From contig NZ_CP032627.1 in the NCBI RefSeq assembly GCF_003627095.1, positions 1,054,001 to 1,118,000 of the forward strand: DNA of 64,000 nt. Direction: 5' to 3'. This document shows, in pieces, positions 35,246-44,680 of this stretch (positions within the stretch are counted from its first letter, which is position 1; the number at the start of each line of letters is the position of its first letter). The position numbers and the translations under genes are program-made. The notes under the pieces are model-generated. The model saw nothing but the letters and a program-made list of their open reading frames with translations. It was not told where the DNA came from and made no database searches. This DNA comes from Lactococcus allomyrinae. GTDB lineage: Bacteria > Bacillota > Bacilli > Lactobacillales > Streptococcaceae.

Positions 35246-36733
35246 TTACTTTTGCAACACTATCTCTTTATCAGCGACATGATTGATAAATGCTCGGTCA
35301 TGCTCAACGACAAGTAACGTTGGTTGAACATTTTTCAGCAAGCTCTCAATCTGTTCATGGTTAAAAACATCGAGGTAGTTTAACGGCTCATCCCAAATAT
35401 AAAGTTGCGCAGTTTGCGATAAAGCTCTTGCTAACTCGACTTTCTTTTGCTGACCTTGACTCATTGTTTCAATTTTTTGAGAAAAAACATTTCGCTCCAT
35501 CCCAAGTTTTTTGAGATTTGCTAGAAAAAGTTCAATGTCCAATTGATTTTGAACAGCAAATTCTCTCAAAAATCCTTCGTTTTGATAGTTCTGTCTGACA
35601 TATGCCACTGAAATATTATGAGCCACAGTCAATAGACCATGTGTTTCTCCTTCAAATGTACCACTCAAATATTTGATTAAACTTGATTTACCAGCACCAT
35701 TTTTGCCCGTAATCGCAATAATTTCTCCCTGATTTAACTCAAAATTTAATGGTTGAAACAGTTTTTCACCATCAAAACCCAGAGAAAAATTCTCCAACCT
35801 CAGAAGCACTTTATGGTGCGAAGCGACAAAATTCATAGAGAGCGGCTCAATGTGTTCAATATTTTTTAGCAATTTTTCCTTATCCATTATTTCATCGTTC
35901 ATTCGTTTTTCGAGATTTTTCGATTTTTGCATCATATTTGCTGCTTTTCGACCAATAAATCCTTTATCTACTCTCTTTGTCTCACTATCAAAACCTCTAT
36001 TTTTTCGAGATTTTGTTGCTTCAAGATTTCTTGACCAGGTCTCTTTCTCACGTGCTGTTTGCTTTAAACGTGAAATATCTCTACGTAATTTGACATCTTC
36101 TGCTAACTCAAACTCATCGCGAAGTTTTTTCTCAGCTTCATAGGTTGAAAATGTGCCTTGGTAAAGACTAATTTGTTGCCGCTCAATCGCTAAAATATGG
36201 TCACAAACTTGATTCAAAAAATCACGGTCGTGCGAAACAACAATGAACCCCGACTTCTTCTTCAGATAATTTGCAACTGTTTCTCGACTTTCTATATCCA
36301 GATGATTCGTTGGCTCATCAATCAAAGGAAAATTTTGTTGTTCCAAAAACAGCAATGCCAACAAACACTTGGTCTGCTCTCCACCAGATAGAGAACTAAA
36401 TGGTCGCCATAAAGCATCCAAATCGACTTTCAAAAGCGTCAATTCCCGTTCCAATTCCCACTGTTCAAACTCTGTCAGTGCTGACAAAGCATAAAATGTG
36501 AGTTCATCCCTATCTGTCAGTTCCTGCGGAAAATAAACAAATGTTTTGTCAGTGCTGACAGGACTGTCAGATTTGATTTCACCTTGTAAAAGTTTCAAAA
36601 GTGTTGACTTACCTCGTCCATTTCTTCCGACCAACCCCAATTGCCACTTATCATCTATATTAATTTGTGCATGGTCAAAGATTAACTCTGCACCGTATCC
36701 GAATGTTAAGTTTCTTAATTCAATATTCGACAT
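35246..36733 (-). CDS. ABC-F ribosomal protection protein, Lsa-type
   Basis: 495 residues with two ABC ATPase domains and no membrane segment. Domain 1: GRNGRGKST, LSGGEQTK, LIDEPTNHLD. A charged interdomain linker (about 190-290) should reach the ribosomal peptidyl-transferase centre. Domain 2: GKNGAGKSS, MSQGQQKK, IWDEPLNYLD. Size and signatures fit Lsa/Vga-like antibiotic-resistance ABC-F proteins that displace lincosamides, streptogramin A and pleuromutilins; lsa(D) of Lactococcus garvieae is the nearest I can recall. A ~220-base leader with a tiny ORF and terminator-like hairpin supports antibiotic-induced attenuation. Repeat words occur in the coding sequence (36472-36561). Confidence 0.85.
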   Translation of the reverse strand: MSNIELRNLTFGYGAELIFDHAQINIDDKWQLGLVGRNGRGKSTLLKLLQGEIKSDSPVSTDKTFVYFPQELTDRDELTFYALSALTEFEQWELERELTLLKVDLDALWRPFSSLSGGEQTKCLLALLFLEQQNFPLIDEPTNHLDIESRETVANYLKKKSGFIVVSHDRDFLNQVCDHILAIERQQISLYQGTFSTYEAEKKLRDEFELAEDVKLRRDISRLKQTAREKETWSRNLEATKSRKNRGFDSETKRVDKGFIGRKAANMMQKSKNLEKRMNDEIMDKEKLLKNIEHIEPLSMNFVASHHKVLLRLENFSLGFDGEKLFQPLNFELNQGEIIAITGKNGAGKSSLIKYLSGTFEGETHGLLTVAHNISVAYVRQNYQNEGFLREFAVQNQLDIELFLANLKKLGMERNVFSQKIETMSQGQQKKVELARALSQTAQLYIWDEPLNYLDVFNHEQIESLLKNVQPTLLVVEHDRAFINHVADKEIVLQK

Positions 36734-36874
36734 TTTGCCTCCTTATATCTGTGAAAGGAAAACAAAAAGCTCCCTTTCCCTGTCAAGCATTCACGACGAG
36801 AAAAAAAGCTCAAAAATGGCGCTACAGCGCTCTTGATTGAACAGTCTTTTCCAAATCATGAATGCAAAAAATCG

Positions 36875-36892
36875 CTGACAAATTTCTGTCAG
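36875..36892 (-). promoter_or_regulatory. Attenuator-like hairpin in the ABC-F leader, made by the repeat word
   Basis: CTGACA (36875-36880) pairs with TGTCAG (36887-36892). On the minus strand it is followed by CGATTTTTT, so it resembles an intrinsic terminator about 140 bases before the ABC-F start. Confidence 0.5.
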
Positions 36893-36916
36893 TACCCATT
36901 TTCTACTTTTCATGAC

Positions 36917-36928
36917 TTAGATTTTCAA
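36917..36928 (-). promoter_or_regulatory. Candidate leader mini-ORF (TTG AAA ATC TAA) upstream of the ABC-F gene
   Basis: GGAGG (complement of 36937-36941) is 8 bases from a TTG followed by two codons and a stop. Short translated leaders of this kind sense drug-stalled ribosomes in resistance-gene attenuators. Confidence 0.4.
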
Positions 36929-36958
36929 TAGACCGTCCTCCGATATTTTTATAAAATT

Positions 36959-36988
36959 AGTATAGCACAAACAAAACAAGACTGTCAA
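36959..36988 (-). promoter_or_regulatory. Promoter of the ABC-F gene, overlapping the butA terminator
   Basis: Minus strand TTGACA (complement of 36983-36988), 18-base spacer, TATACT (complement of 36959-36964). The -35 lies inside the terminator stem of the upstream gene. Confidence 0.6.
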
Positions 36989-37008
36989 GATAAAAACTTG
37001 ACAGTCTT
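36978..37008 (-). terminator. butA terminator
   Basis: AAGACTGTCAAG (36978-36989) pairs perfectly with CTTGACAGTCTT (36997-37008), 12 bp, followed on the minus strand by GTTTTGTTTG. Confidence 0.8.
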
Positions 37009-37054
37009 ATTATTTGCTTAAAACACTAAAATCAATGCAGTTCTTAACATCATC

Positions 37055-37843
<789 letters not shown>

Positions 37844-38023
37844 TCATCAATCAAAAGTGATTAAACAATTCTTGATATAGAAACTTTCATGTGAATGGTT
37901 GTCATTTTGGCAATCAAACTTTATCCGTGAATATTATCACAACTATAATTTAGCACTTTGGTACATAAAATTCAAGAATTAATTACGTTAAAACCATATT
38001 TTATACTTCCTATAAAAACAGAG

Positions 38024-38053
38024 AAAAAACTCTCTATAAAAAGAGAGTTTTTT
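38024..38053. terminator. Terminator after the flavodoxin gene
   Basis: AAAAAACTCTCT (38024-38035) pairs with AGAGAGTTTTTT (38042-38053), a 12-bp bidirectional terminator. Confidence 0.85.
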
Positions 38054-38064
38054 CTGTTTCAAAA

Positions 38065-38493
38065 TTATTCTCCAACAATTTTATCAACAAAACTTTTCAC
38101 TTCTTTGACTTGATTTTCTTTCAAATCACCTCCAGCAGGAGCAAAAAGTGAGAAACCTTGATAGGATAGTTTCAAAAGTAAAGATTCACTATTAACCTTA
38201 ATCCCCTTTTCCTTTGCAGCTGCCTCTATTTTTTTTATCGTAGCCCCTGAGAATTCCGCAGTACTAAAAGCAACAATCTCTTTTACTTTCGTCCCGTCTA
38301 AACTTGCCAAAAATTCTTTTAATTCTTTTGTAGGTGAATTAAACAACACACCACCGCCCACAAAGAGAACATCTACTTCTTCGGTAATAGGTTCATACGC
38401 ATGAAGCGCTTTCACCCCAACTTTATCAGCGATAACCTCTGCTACAGCTTTTGTATTCCCACCACGTGATGCATATCTTACTGCATATTTCAT
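38065..38493 (-). CDS. Flavodoxin-like protein
   Basis: 142 residues from the ATG at 38493 (MKYAVRYASRGGNTKAVAEVI), the start matching the flavodoxin fold; ATGs upstream add non-conserved residues. The FMN phosphate loop YASRGGNTKA, the DVLFVGGGVLFNSPTKEL second loop and FSTAEFSGATIKKIE support an FMN-binding fold. It probably transfers electrons in the cytoplasm or acts as an oxidoreductase domain; partner unknown. The ribosome site GGAG is about 12 bases away, so the exact start is less certain. Confidence 0.82.
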   Translation of the reverse strand: MKYAVRYASRGGNTKAVAEVIADKVGVKALHAYEPITEEVDVLFVGGGVLFNSPTKELKEFLASLDGTKVKEIVAFSTAEFSGATIKKIEAAAKEKGIKVNSESLLLKLSYQGFSLFAPAGGDLKENQVKEVKSFVDKIVGE

Positions 38494-38541
38494 AAAATTA
38501 AACCACTCCATTCCTGATATTTTACAGCTTAATTTTAGCAT

Positions 38542-38565
38542 AATATTGCAAAATTGTGCAATATT
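38542..38565 (-). terminator. Inverted repeat between the flavodoxin and RodA/FtsW genes
   Basis: AATATTGCA (38542-38550) pairs with TGCAATATT (38557-38565). It lies just after the RodA/FtsW stop, but the T tail is weak. Confidence 0.45.
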
Positions 38566-38571
38566 TCAGCC

Positions 38572-39810
38572 TCACTTTTGGCGCCGTTGTTTTCTACTTT
38601 GCAAACTTTCACGACCTTGCTTTCTAATATCTGCAAAATCAGGAAGTTGATTATACTTCATTGACAACACAAGACCTAAACCAATGATATTAGACATCAA
38701 AGCTGAACCTCCTTGAGAAATAAATGGCAAAGGAATCCCTGTCAACGGAACTACACCAATGGCTGCACCAATATTTTCAAAAACATGAAACAAAATCATC
38801 ATGATAATCCCTGTTGAAATATAGGTATAAAACTGGTTATTTGACTTAAATGTAACCTGAATCATGCGATAAATCAAAATGAAATAGAGCAAAATAACAA
38901 AAGTCGCACCAATAAATCCAAAGTCTTCAGCAATAACAGTGAAAATCATATCTGATTCGCGAACAGGAACATTGACATTTGCCACACCAATCCCTTTTCC
39001 CCAAAGTCCACCACTACCTACAGAAATTAGCGATCGTGCTTGCTGCAAGCTAAAAGTTTGAGCATATTCGAAGGGATGAAGCCACGCGATGAAACGATTG
39101 ACCTGATACTCAGCAAAGCTTGTTTTCTCCAAGAATTTTTGCCCTTCTGGCAATGCAACAAGTGCTACTATACCACCCGCTACTGCTGCTACAAATAGAA
39201 AAGCTGGAACAATAATTTTCCATGATACACCTGCTACTAAAACAACACCAGCAAAAATCATGACAAATACAAGGAAAGTTCCAAAGTCATGTTGAAAAAC
39301 AGATAAAACCGCAACTGGAAGTGTAGCGAGAAGCAATCGACCAATCAAACGAAAATCATCTTTTAAAACTCTTACCTTTAGTTTGTTCTGAAAATTTACC
39401 ACAATGCGTGCCAAAAACAAGATATACGAAAGTTTCATAAATTCTGATGGCTGAAAGAGATTTCTTCCTCCAATAGCCAGCCAGTTTTTAGCACCCGTAT
39501 TGATAAATGTCGCCTCATTGTAAAGAAAAATTGGTAAAACCATAAGAACAAGACCCAAAATATAAAAAAACGGGGTCAAATTCCAAAGAAATCGAGAATC
39601 CATATGCATTACAATTACTGCAACAAATATCCCGACAACAATCCACGTTCCTTGTTGAACAACCATTTGAGTTGCAGTACTCGGATGATCGTGAGTCACT
39701 GCAACATATAACGCATAGAGCCCAATCAATATTAGCATAAAAGCAGGTAGGATTAATCCATAATCAATCCTTGAATCAAATGAAAATTTATTTGTTTTCT
39801 TTTTTTTCAA
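38572..39810 (-). CDS. FtsW/RodA/SpoVE family peptidoglycan polymerase, probably RodA
   Basis: 412 residues with about ten membrane helices. SEDS-family signatures are the KLSYILFLAR segment, DFGTFLVFVMIF with the essential Asp, and the C-terminal PLTGIPLPFISQGGSALMSN. SEDS proteins polymerise glycan strands from lipid II with a class B PBP. The PLTGIPLPFISQGGS form and free-standing location away from the dcw cluster favour RodA (elongation or peripheral synthesis); FtsW is the alternative. Confidence 0.9.
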   Translation of the reverse strand: MKKKKTNKFSFDSRIDYGLILPAFMLILIGLYALYVAVTHDHPSTATQMVVQQGTWIVVGIFVAVIVMHMDSRFLWNLTPFFYILGLVLMVLPIFLYNEATFINTGAKNWLAIGGRNLFQPSEFMKLSYILFLARIVVNFQNKLKVRVLKDDFRLIGRLLLATLPVAVLSVFQHDFGTFLVFVMIFAGVVLVAGVSWKIIVPAFLFVAAVAGGIVALVALPEGQKFLEKTSFAEYQVNRFIAWLHPFEYAQTFSLQQARSLISVGSGGLWGKGIGVANVNVPVRESDMIFTVIAEDFGFIGATFVILLYFILIYRMIQVTFKSNNQFYTYISTGIIMMILFHVFENIGAAIGVVPLTGIPLPFISQGGSALMSNIIGLGLVLSMKYNQLPDFADIRKQGRESLQSRKQRRQK

Positions 39811-40006
39811 ATCTAGCTCCAGTCAGTTTTATAATATTGTTATTTTTATGATGAATTATCTATTATGAGAAGTTGAGTGAAGTTCTAATCTCTCACAGTA
39901 TCTATCGTCATTTCATTTTTAGCATATAATTTAGTAGGTTATACAAATCCACTCTATTATACAATTTTTTGAATAAATTTGGGTTTCTTTGAAAATTTTT
40001 CATAAA

Positions 40007-40034
40007 AAAATACTGAAAGTGGTTTCAGCATTTT
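40007..40034 (-). terminator. Terminator overlapping the stop of the TVP38 gene
   Basis: Arms at 40007-40018 and 40023-40034 pair (one G-U on the minus strand) around GTGG, with a T run following on the minus strand. Confidence 0.75.
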
Positions 40035-40637
40035 ATAAGAAGTGCTCTAAGAATCCACCACCAAAGATGAGAAGATATGAATAGAGCAAGATTGGAAGAG
40101 GTTTACAGAGAATCATCGTCCAAATCAAAAATCTCCAAGACATTTTTGTTTGGCTTGCAATCAAAACGAGCGCATCGTCTGGAGCAATTGGTGATAAAAT
40201 CAGCAATGCAAAAATGATATTAAACTGTTTTTGACCTTTATTGAGCCAAGCCATATACCTGTCATAAGTCTTCTCTTTGACAAAAGTTTTTACAAGGGAA
40301 GCTCCATATTTTCGTCCAAAATAGAATAAAAGAAAGGAACCTGCCACAATACCTACATAGTTATAAACAAAGCCCCATACCGGCCCAAATATCATCACTC
40401 CAGCAGCCATTGTAATTCCTCCAGGAATGATAGGAACAATCACTTGGATAACTTGCATACATAGGAAAATGATAGGTCCTAAATAGCGGTGCGCAATGAT
40501 AAGTTGTTGTAAAATTGCCTGATTTTGAAAAGCACCCAATCGCCAGAGATAAATCCCCCAACAATGGTTGCAACAAAGCCGAGTATGGTAATTGCATTAA
40601 AAACTCGTTTAGTATATTTTAATACATTATCATTCAA
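40033..40637 (-). pseudogene. TVP38/TMEM64 (DedA-like) membrane protein, split by a one-base frameshift
   Basis: The intact downstream frame (from 40539) covers GAFQNQAILQQLI through the family core (VIVPIIPGGITMAAGVMIFGPVWGF, FGRKYGASLVKTF, SPIAPDDAL). The missing N-terminus is present in another frame: TTG start at 40637 with GAGG upstream, then NDNVLKYTKRVFNAITILGF and VATIVGG. Adding one base to the C5 run at 40555-40559 joins them as GG-IYLWRLGAFQNQ, giving 201 residues, normal for the family. The family is linked to lipid scrambling or envelope homeostasis. The break may be an assembly error. Confidence 0.85.
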
Positions 40638-40656
40638 AGAAAATCCTCACTTTTGG

Positions 40657-41097
40657 CTAATTTTTATGTTCTTTTAGATAGGCCTCGTTTTCTTCAACCC
40701 ACTTGGGAAGTTCTTTTTCTAGTGATTTGAAGCCGATTTTATCTCTCGGGTCAGTAAAATGTTTTTTTCTATAGAAATGGTGAATCTGTGGACTCTTTTC
40801 TAGACTGCGAATTGACAGGCTAATTTTTCCATTAAATTCATCAATATCTATAATTTGTGCTTTTAACTTTTGACCAATCTTAACAATGTCATGAATTGTC
40901 TTAACATAGCCTGATTGAATTTCGGAGATGTGAATCAGCCCTTTTTGTTCTATTTTCTCACTGACAGAAGTGCTAGAGGCGCTGTCAGCACTGACAGAAT
41001 TTCTGTCAGTAAAAAATTTTACAAAAGCACCATAATCTTGCATGCCTACTACTTCAACTTCAACAATATCTCCTATTTTAGGATGTGTAACTGTCAT
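40657..41097 (-). CDS. S1 domain RNA-binding protein (YugI/CvfD-like)
   Basis: 146 residues from the ATG at 41097 (MTVTHPKIGDIVEVEVVGMQDYGAFVKF). Residues 5-80 form one S1 domain (GLIHISEIQSGYV, GQKLKAQIIDID), followed by a basic tail (FYRKKHFTDPRDKIGFKSLEKELPKWVEENEAYLKEH) typical of the YugI/CvfD group. These bind ribosomes or RNA and act in post-transcriptional stress control. The S1 core is interrupted by a Ser-rich insert at about 35-50 that is encoded by repeat palindromes (40970-41010). The start lies one base after the cyclophilin stop. Confidence 0.85.
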   Translation of the reverse strand: MTVTHPKIGDIVEVEVVGMQDYGAFVKFFTDRNSVSADSASSTSVSEKIEQKGLIHISEIQSGYVKTIHDIVKIGQKLKAQIIDIDEFNGKISLSIRSLEKSPQIHHFYRKKHFTDPRDKIGFKSLEKELPKWVEENEAYLKEHKN

Positions 41098-41098
41098 A

Positions 41099-41689
41099 TT
41101 ATCGCTCAATAATCTCGATCGTTTCGATAACAACATCGTCTACTGGTTTATCTTGTACACCTGTAGGAACTGCTGAAATCGCATCTAACACTTCAAAGCT
41201 TTCTTCTGTTAAAAGTTGCCCAAAGACAGTGTGACGTCCGTCAAGATGTGGCGTTCCTCCTTTGGTATAAAGCTCCGCAACTTCTTCTGGCCAACCGCCT
41301 TCAACCAACGCTTCCTTTGGATAAGGCAAATTTTTATTTTGTACGATAAAAAATTGACTACCATTCGTATTTGGACCTGCATTTGCCATCGACAAAGCAC
41401 CACGTACATTGAAAGCGTCCATTGAGAATTCATCTTCAAACTTATCTCCGTAAATAGAGCTACCACCCATTCCCGTTCCAGTCGGGTCGCCCCCTTGAAT
41501 CATAAAATCTTTGATGATACGATGGAAAATAACACCGTCATAATAGCCTTGTTTGCTTAATTCAACAAAGTTTTTTACCGTCTTTGGTGCCAATTCGTCA
41601 AATAACTTCACAGTCATTTTTCCGTGATTCGTTTTGATAATTGCAGTTGTTCCTGCGTATTTTTCGAGTTCAAGTTGTGGATATGCCAT
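41099..41689 (-). CDS. ppiB: Cyclophilin-type peptidyl-prolyl cis-trans isomerase
   Basis: 196 residues from the ATG at 41689 ([25 protein letters not shown]). The active-site motif [22 protein letters not shown] and [11 protein letters not shown] are intact, plus a lactococcal/streptococcal insert [30 protein letters not shown]. No signal peptide, so cytoplasmic. It accelerates proline isomerisation. In streptococci, as I recall, this domain is fused behind a Cof-type HAD; here the two are adjacent separate genes in the same order. Confidence 0.93.
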   Translation of the reverse strand: MAYPQLELEKYAGTTAIIKTNHGKMTVKLFDELAPKTVKNFVELSKQGYYDGVIFHRIIKDFMIQGGDPTGTGMGGSSIYGDKFEDEFSMDAFNVRGALSMANAGPNTNGSQFFIVQNKNLPYPKEALVEGGWPEEVAELYTKGGTPHLDGRHTVFGQLLTEESFEVLDAISAVPTGVQDKPVDDVVIETIEIIER

Positions 41690-41891
41690 TTTATTTTTAC
41701 CTTTTATTTCTATTATTTTATCACAAAGCAAGTAATCAATTCTTACATTTTTGTAAGCTGTCAGTATGCTGACAGAGTAATTAGTGGAACTAATTAGCCC
41801 CTCATTTATCGATCCAATGCTCCCATTAATCACATGAGCTGACCGAAATTTTATTCGTTTCAGTCAAGTTTTGACGTCACTGATAAAATCA

Positions 41892-42701
41892 TCAATCAAT
41901 AATATTCAGTGTTTTCAACGCTTTTAAAATTCCATCATTTTCGACAGAATCAGTAATAAAATCTGCTTTCTCAAGTATTTCTGGATGAGAAACTTTCATT
42001 GCTACTGATAAACCAGCAAAATCAAAAAGCTCGCGGTCATTAAGTTCATCACCAAAATTCATCATGTTTTCTGGCGCAAGATTAAGTAATTCAAGAACTT
42101 TCTGACAGCCAATAGCTTTAGAACCTTTCATTGGTACAATATCTGAACTATTTGGATGCCACCGCACCATACGAATTTTATCGGCAAGCGTTTCTGGTAA
42201 AATCAATTGGTCATCATGATCAGAAATCGTCAACATCTGATAGATATCATTTGTTTTATAATAATTTGCGTTTTCTTCAAGATCCGCATAGACTGGCCCA
42301 ATTGCATTTCTGGCAATATCGTCCCATTTTGAAACGCGCAAACTGTCACTCGCAACAAATGAGTATTCACTCTTTTCAGCTCTAAGCCAAGAGATGATTT
42401 CTTCAACTAATATCGTTGGAAATACATTTTTGTAAATTACCTCTTGCGTCTGAGCATTTTCAACATAAGCACCATTAATTGCGACATAAAAATCGGGTTG
42501 CAACGCACGTACCTCTGGCACCACCCCTAAAAGATTACGTCCTGTCGCAATTCCTGTCATGATACCTTTTGCTCGCAGTTTTTCAAAAACTTCGTTAACT
42601 GACTCTGGCATGAAAGCTGAGTCTTTGACACGTAAAGTATCATCAATATCAAAGAAAATAATCTTAATTTCTTTAGCTTTTTTTAATAAATCTTCCATCA
42701 A
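41892..42701 (-). CDS. Cof-type HAD-IIB family phosphatase
   Basis: 269 residues. Motif I FFDIDDTLRVKDS, motif II GIATGRN, Lys in PMKGSKAIGCQKVL, and motif IV MMNFGDELNDRELFDFAG identify a HAD-IIB sugar-phosphate or flavin phosphatase. The cap domain (about 85-190) sets substrate and cannot be assigned. It is 200 bases upstream of the cyclophilin gene, the order found in the streptococcal fusion protein. Confidence 0.9.
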   Translation of the reverse strand: MMEDLLKKAKEIKIIFFDIDDTLRVKDSAFMPESVNEVFEKLRAKGIMTGIATGRNLLGVVPEVRALQPDFYVAINGAYVENAQTQEVIYKNVFPTILVEEIISWLRAEKSEYSFVASDSLRVSKWDDIARNAIGPVYADLEENANYYKTNDIYQMLTISDHDDQLILPETLADKIRMVRWHPNSSDIVPMKGSKAIGCQKVLELLNLAPENMMNFGDELNDRELFDFAGLSVAMKVSHPEILEKADFITDSVENDGILKALKTLNIID

Positions 42702-42798
42702 TTTTTCATTCTAATAATTATTTTGTTCTTCATAGATTATAGCACAAATTCAATCTTTTCTTGTGAATAACTCAACGTATGAAAAGCTCATTTTACTT

Positions 42799-43428
42799 TC
42801 AAACCAAGTGATGCTGGATAGCATAAATCGTTGCCTGCGTTCTATCAGACACTTCTAACTTATTGAAAATATTAGAAACGTGTGTTTTCACTGTTTTCAA
42901 ACTAATGAAAAGCTCATCGGCAATTTCTTGGTTAGACAGTCCTGTTGCAAGAACTTTTAACACCTCAAGTTCACGCTTTGACAGTTCATCATAAAGTTCA
43001 TGTTTACGATGTTTTTGTTGAGCAATTTTTTCTTTTACCGCCTCAGAAAGTACATCTTCTCCCTTAGCAACTTTGCGAATGCTCGAAGCAATCTCGGCTG
43101 CTTGAGAAGTTTTTAGAATGTATCCTTTAGCACCTGCTGCAAGAGCTGGAAATACTTTTTCATCATCAATAAATGATGTCAAAATAAGAATTTTACGCTC
43201 CGGATTTCTTGCCAAAATCTTCTGCGTAGCACCAATGCCATCTAAACGATCCATGACCAAATCCATCAAAATAACATCTGGATTCAATGCTTCCGCCTTC
43301 AGAAAACCCGACTCCCCATCAGCTGCCTCTCCTACAACTTCAATATCCGGTTGAATATTCATGAAGCTAGACAACCCAAGACGAACCATCTGGTGATCAT
43401 CTACAATCAAAAGTTTAATTTTTTCCAT
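42799..43428 (-). CDS. cesR: Envelope-stress response regulator, CesR/LiaR-like (NarL family)
   Basis: 209 residues from the ATG at 43428 with AAGGA 7 bases upstream. Receiver domain with acidic pocket DDH, phospho-acceptor Asp in VILMDLVMD and Lys in ILKTSQ; C-terminal LuxR-type [22 protein letters not shown] and [18 protein letters not shown]. It is the output of a three-gene LiaF-kinase-regulator set equivalent to lactococcal CesSR, which responds to lipid II-binding bacteriocins. Unusually, a 250-base gap with hairpins separates it from the kinase gene. Confidence 0.88.
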   Translation of the reverse strand: MEKIKLLIVDDHQMVRLGLSSFMNIQPDIEVVGEAADGESGFLKAEALNPDVILMDLVMDRLDGIGATQKILARNPERKILILTSFIDDEKVFPALAAGAKGYILKTSQAAEIASSIRKVAKGEDVLSEAVKEKIAQQKHRKHELYDELSKRELEVLKVLATGLSNQEIADELFISLKTVKTHVSNIFNKLEVSDRTQATIYAIQHHLV

Positions 43429-43459
43429 AATTTTCCTTATAAAATGTGAGAGCAACTCC

Positions 43460-43478
43460 CTTTAGACAACCTCTAAAG
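43460..43478 (-). promoter_or_regulatory. Hairpin in the leader of cesR
   Basis: CTTTAGA (43460-43466) pairs with TCTAAAG (43472-43478) around CAACC, about 30 bases upstream of the regulator start. Role unknown. Confidence 0.4.
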
Positions 43479-43663
43479 ACTAGAAATTTTGAGTTTTTAG
43501 AGCCTATCTACACCATCATTTTTTGATAAAAACAAATACTTATTTATTTTTTATATAAGCATATTTTATCATTATTTTCACAATTTTTGTATTTAGTTTC
43601 ACACTTACTCGTTTATTCTAATATATTTTTAAATCACTTTTACTATCATAAAAATGTGAAACA

Positions 43664-43678
43664 TAACGGTAACCGTTA
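43664..43678. promoter_or_regulatory. Perfect palindrome TAACGGT-A-ACCGTTA after the kinase gene
   Basis: A 7-1-7 inverted repeat 4 bases beyond the kinase stop codon, within the kinase-regulator gap. It is a possible operator or protein-binding site, with no T tail to make it a terminator. Confidence 0.4.
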
Positions 43679-43681
43679 CGA

Positions 43682-44680
43682 CTAGTGACTTTTTGAAGTA
43701 TCGGTTTTAGGTATTCTTACTTCTACCGTTGTTCCGGCATTTGGCGCTGAAATAACTTTAGCATCTCCACCGAGCAAAAGCGCTCGTTCTTTGATATTTG
43801 CTAAACCATAACTTGCTGTTTTATCGCTTCCAGTCGTATCAAAACCAACACCGTCATCGGAAATTTTTAAAATAATGTTTTCTCTGTTCTCACGAAGGAT
43901 AACTTCAATATTTTCAGCTTGTGAATGCCTGAGCGTATTCGATAAAATCTCCTGCGCCATCCGAAAGAGATTGTCTTCAATATTTCTTGAAGCTTCAATT
44001 TCAGCCAGCTTCACACTGATATTTGCTGATATTTTCGCCTGTAATTCGTCTGTCAGTGCTGACAGACCCTCTGACAGTAATTTTCCATCAAGTTCAACAG
44101 GACGAAGGTGTAAAAGAAGCGCTCGCATCTCATTTTGTGCAGAATGAAGCACTTTTAAGACCAGCTGAGTCTGCGTTTCAATTTGCTCTTTAGTCAAATT
44201 TTGTGTAGAACCTGCAACACTAGATAGTATCATAGTTGCAGCAAAAAGTTCTTGACTCACGGAATCATGAAGCTCTCGAGAAATACGTTTGCGCTCTAGC
44301 TCTATGATTTCCGCTTTATCCGCCGATTTTTGCTTAGATAGCTCTTGAAGTTCCATTGACATTTTGATGATTTTTTCATGAATAACTTGTAATTCAGGCG
44401 CTTCTGGTTGTTGATTTTGTTCTAGTCGTTTAATATCGTTTTGAAAATTTTGTTGGATTTTCACATTTTCAAGATAGTTAAACAGGGTAAAAATCAGTGC
44501 AAGTAAGCCTGCAACTGATACAAAAATCCATAATCCATAAAGATTTCCGCTAAAATCCCCCATCATTTCTGGCATTCCTCCAAGCGGTCTGCTACTGTTC
44601 ATCAATGCAAAGAGAACCAGATACATGACGATGATGATACCAAAAACAGCTAGAAAGGTGGTGACAATTGATTTTTTCAT
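43682..44680 (-). CDS. cesS: Envelope-stress sensor kinase, CesS/LiaS-like
   Basis: 332 residues: two membrane helices (about 8-28 and 48-68) with a very short outer loop, typical of intramembrane-sensing kinases; a coiled region; the HisKA_3 dimerisation domain with phospho-His in ERKRISRELHDSVSQELFA; and an HATPase domain ending ISDDGVGFDTTGSDKT and GTTVEVRIP. The start overlaps the LiaF-like stop by 4 bases. It should phosphorylate CesR on cell-wall damage. Confidence 0.88.
   Translation of the reverse strand: MKKSIVTTFLAVFGIIIVMYLVLFALMNSSRPLGGMPEMMGDFSGNLYGLWIFVSVAGLLALIFTLFNYLENVKIQQNFQNDIKRLEQNQQPEAPELQVIHEKIIKMSMELQELSKQKSADKAEIIELERKRISRELHDSVSQELFAATMILSSVAGSTQNLTKEQIETQTQLVLKVLHSAQNEMRALLLHLRPVELDGKLLSEGLSALTDELQAKISANISVKLAEIEASRNIEDNLFRMAQEILSNTLRHSQAENIEVILRENRENIILKISDDGVGFDTTGSDKTASYGLANIKERALLLGGDAKVISAPNAGTTVEVRIPKTDTSKSH

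Noticed and set aside
36546-36836. 96-codon plus-strand ORF opposite the ABC-F start and leader
   Set aside because: Antisense shadow of the ABC-F gene; no ribosome site or recognisable domain.
40361-40597. 78-codon ORF at the 5' end of the TVP38 gene
   Set aside because: It is in neither of the two frames that match the family; the real N-terminus starts at the TTG at 40637.
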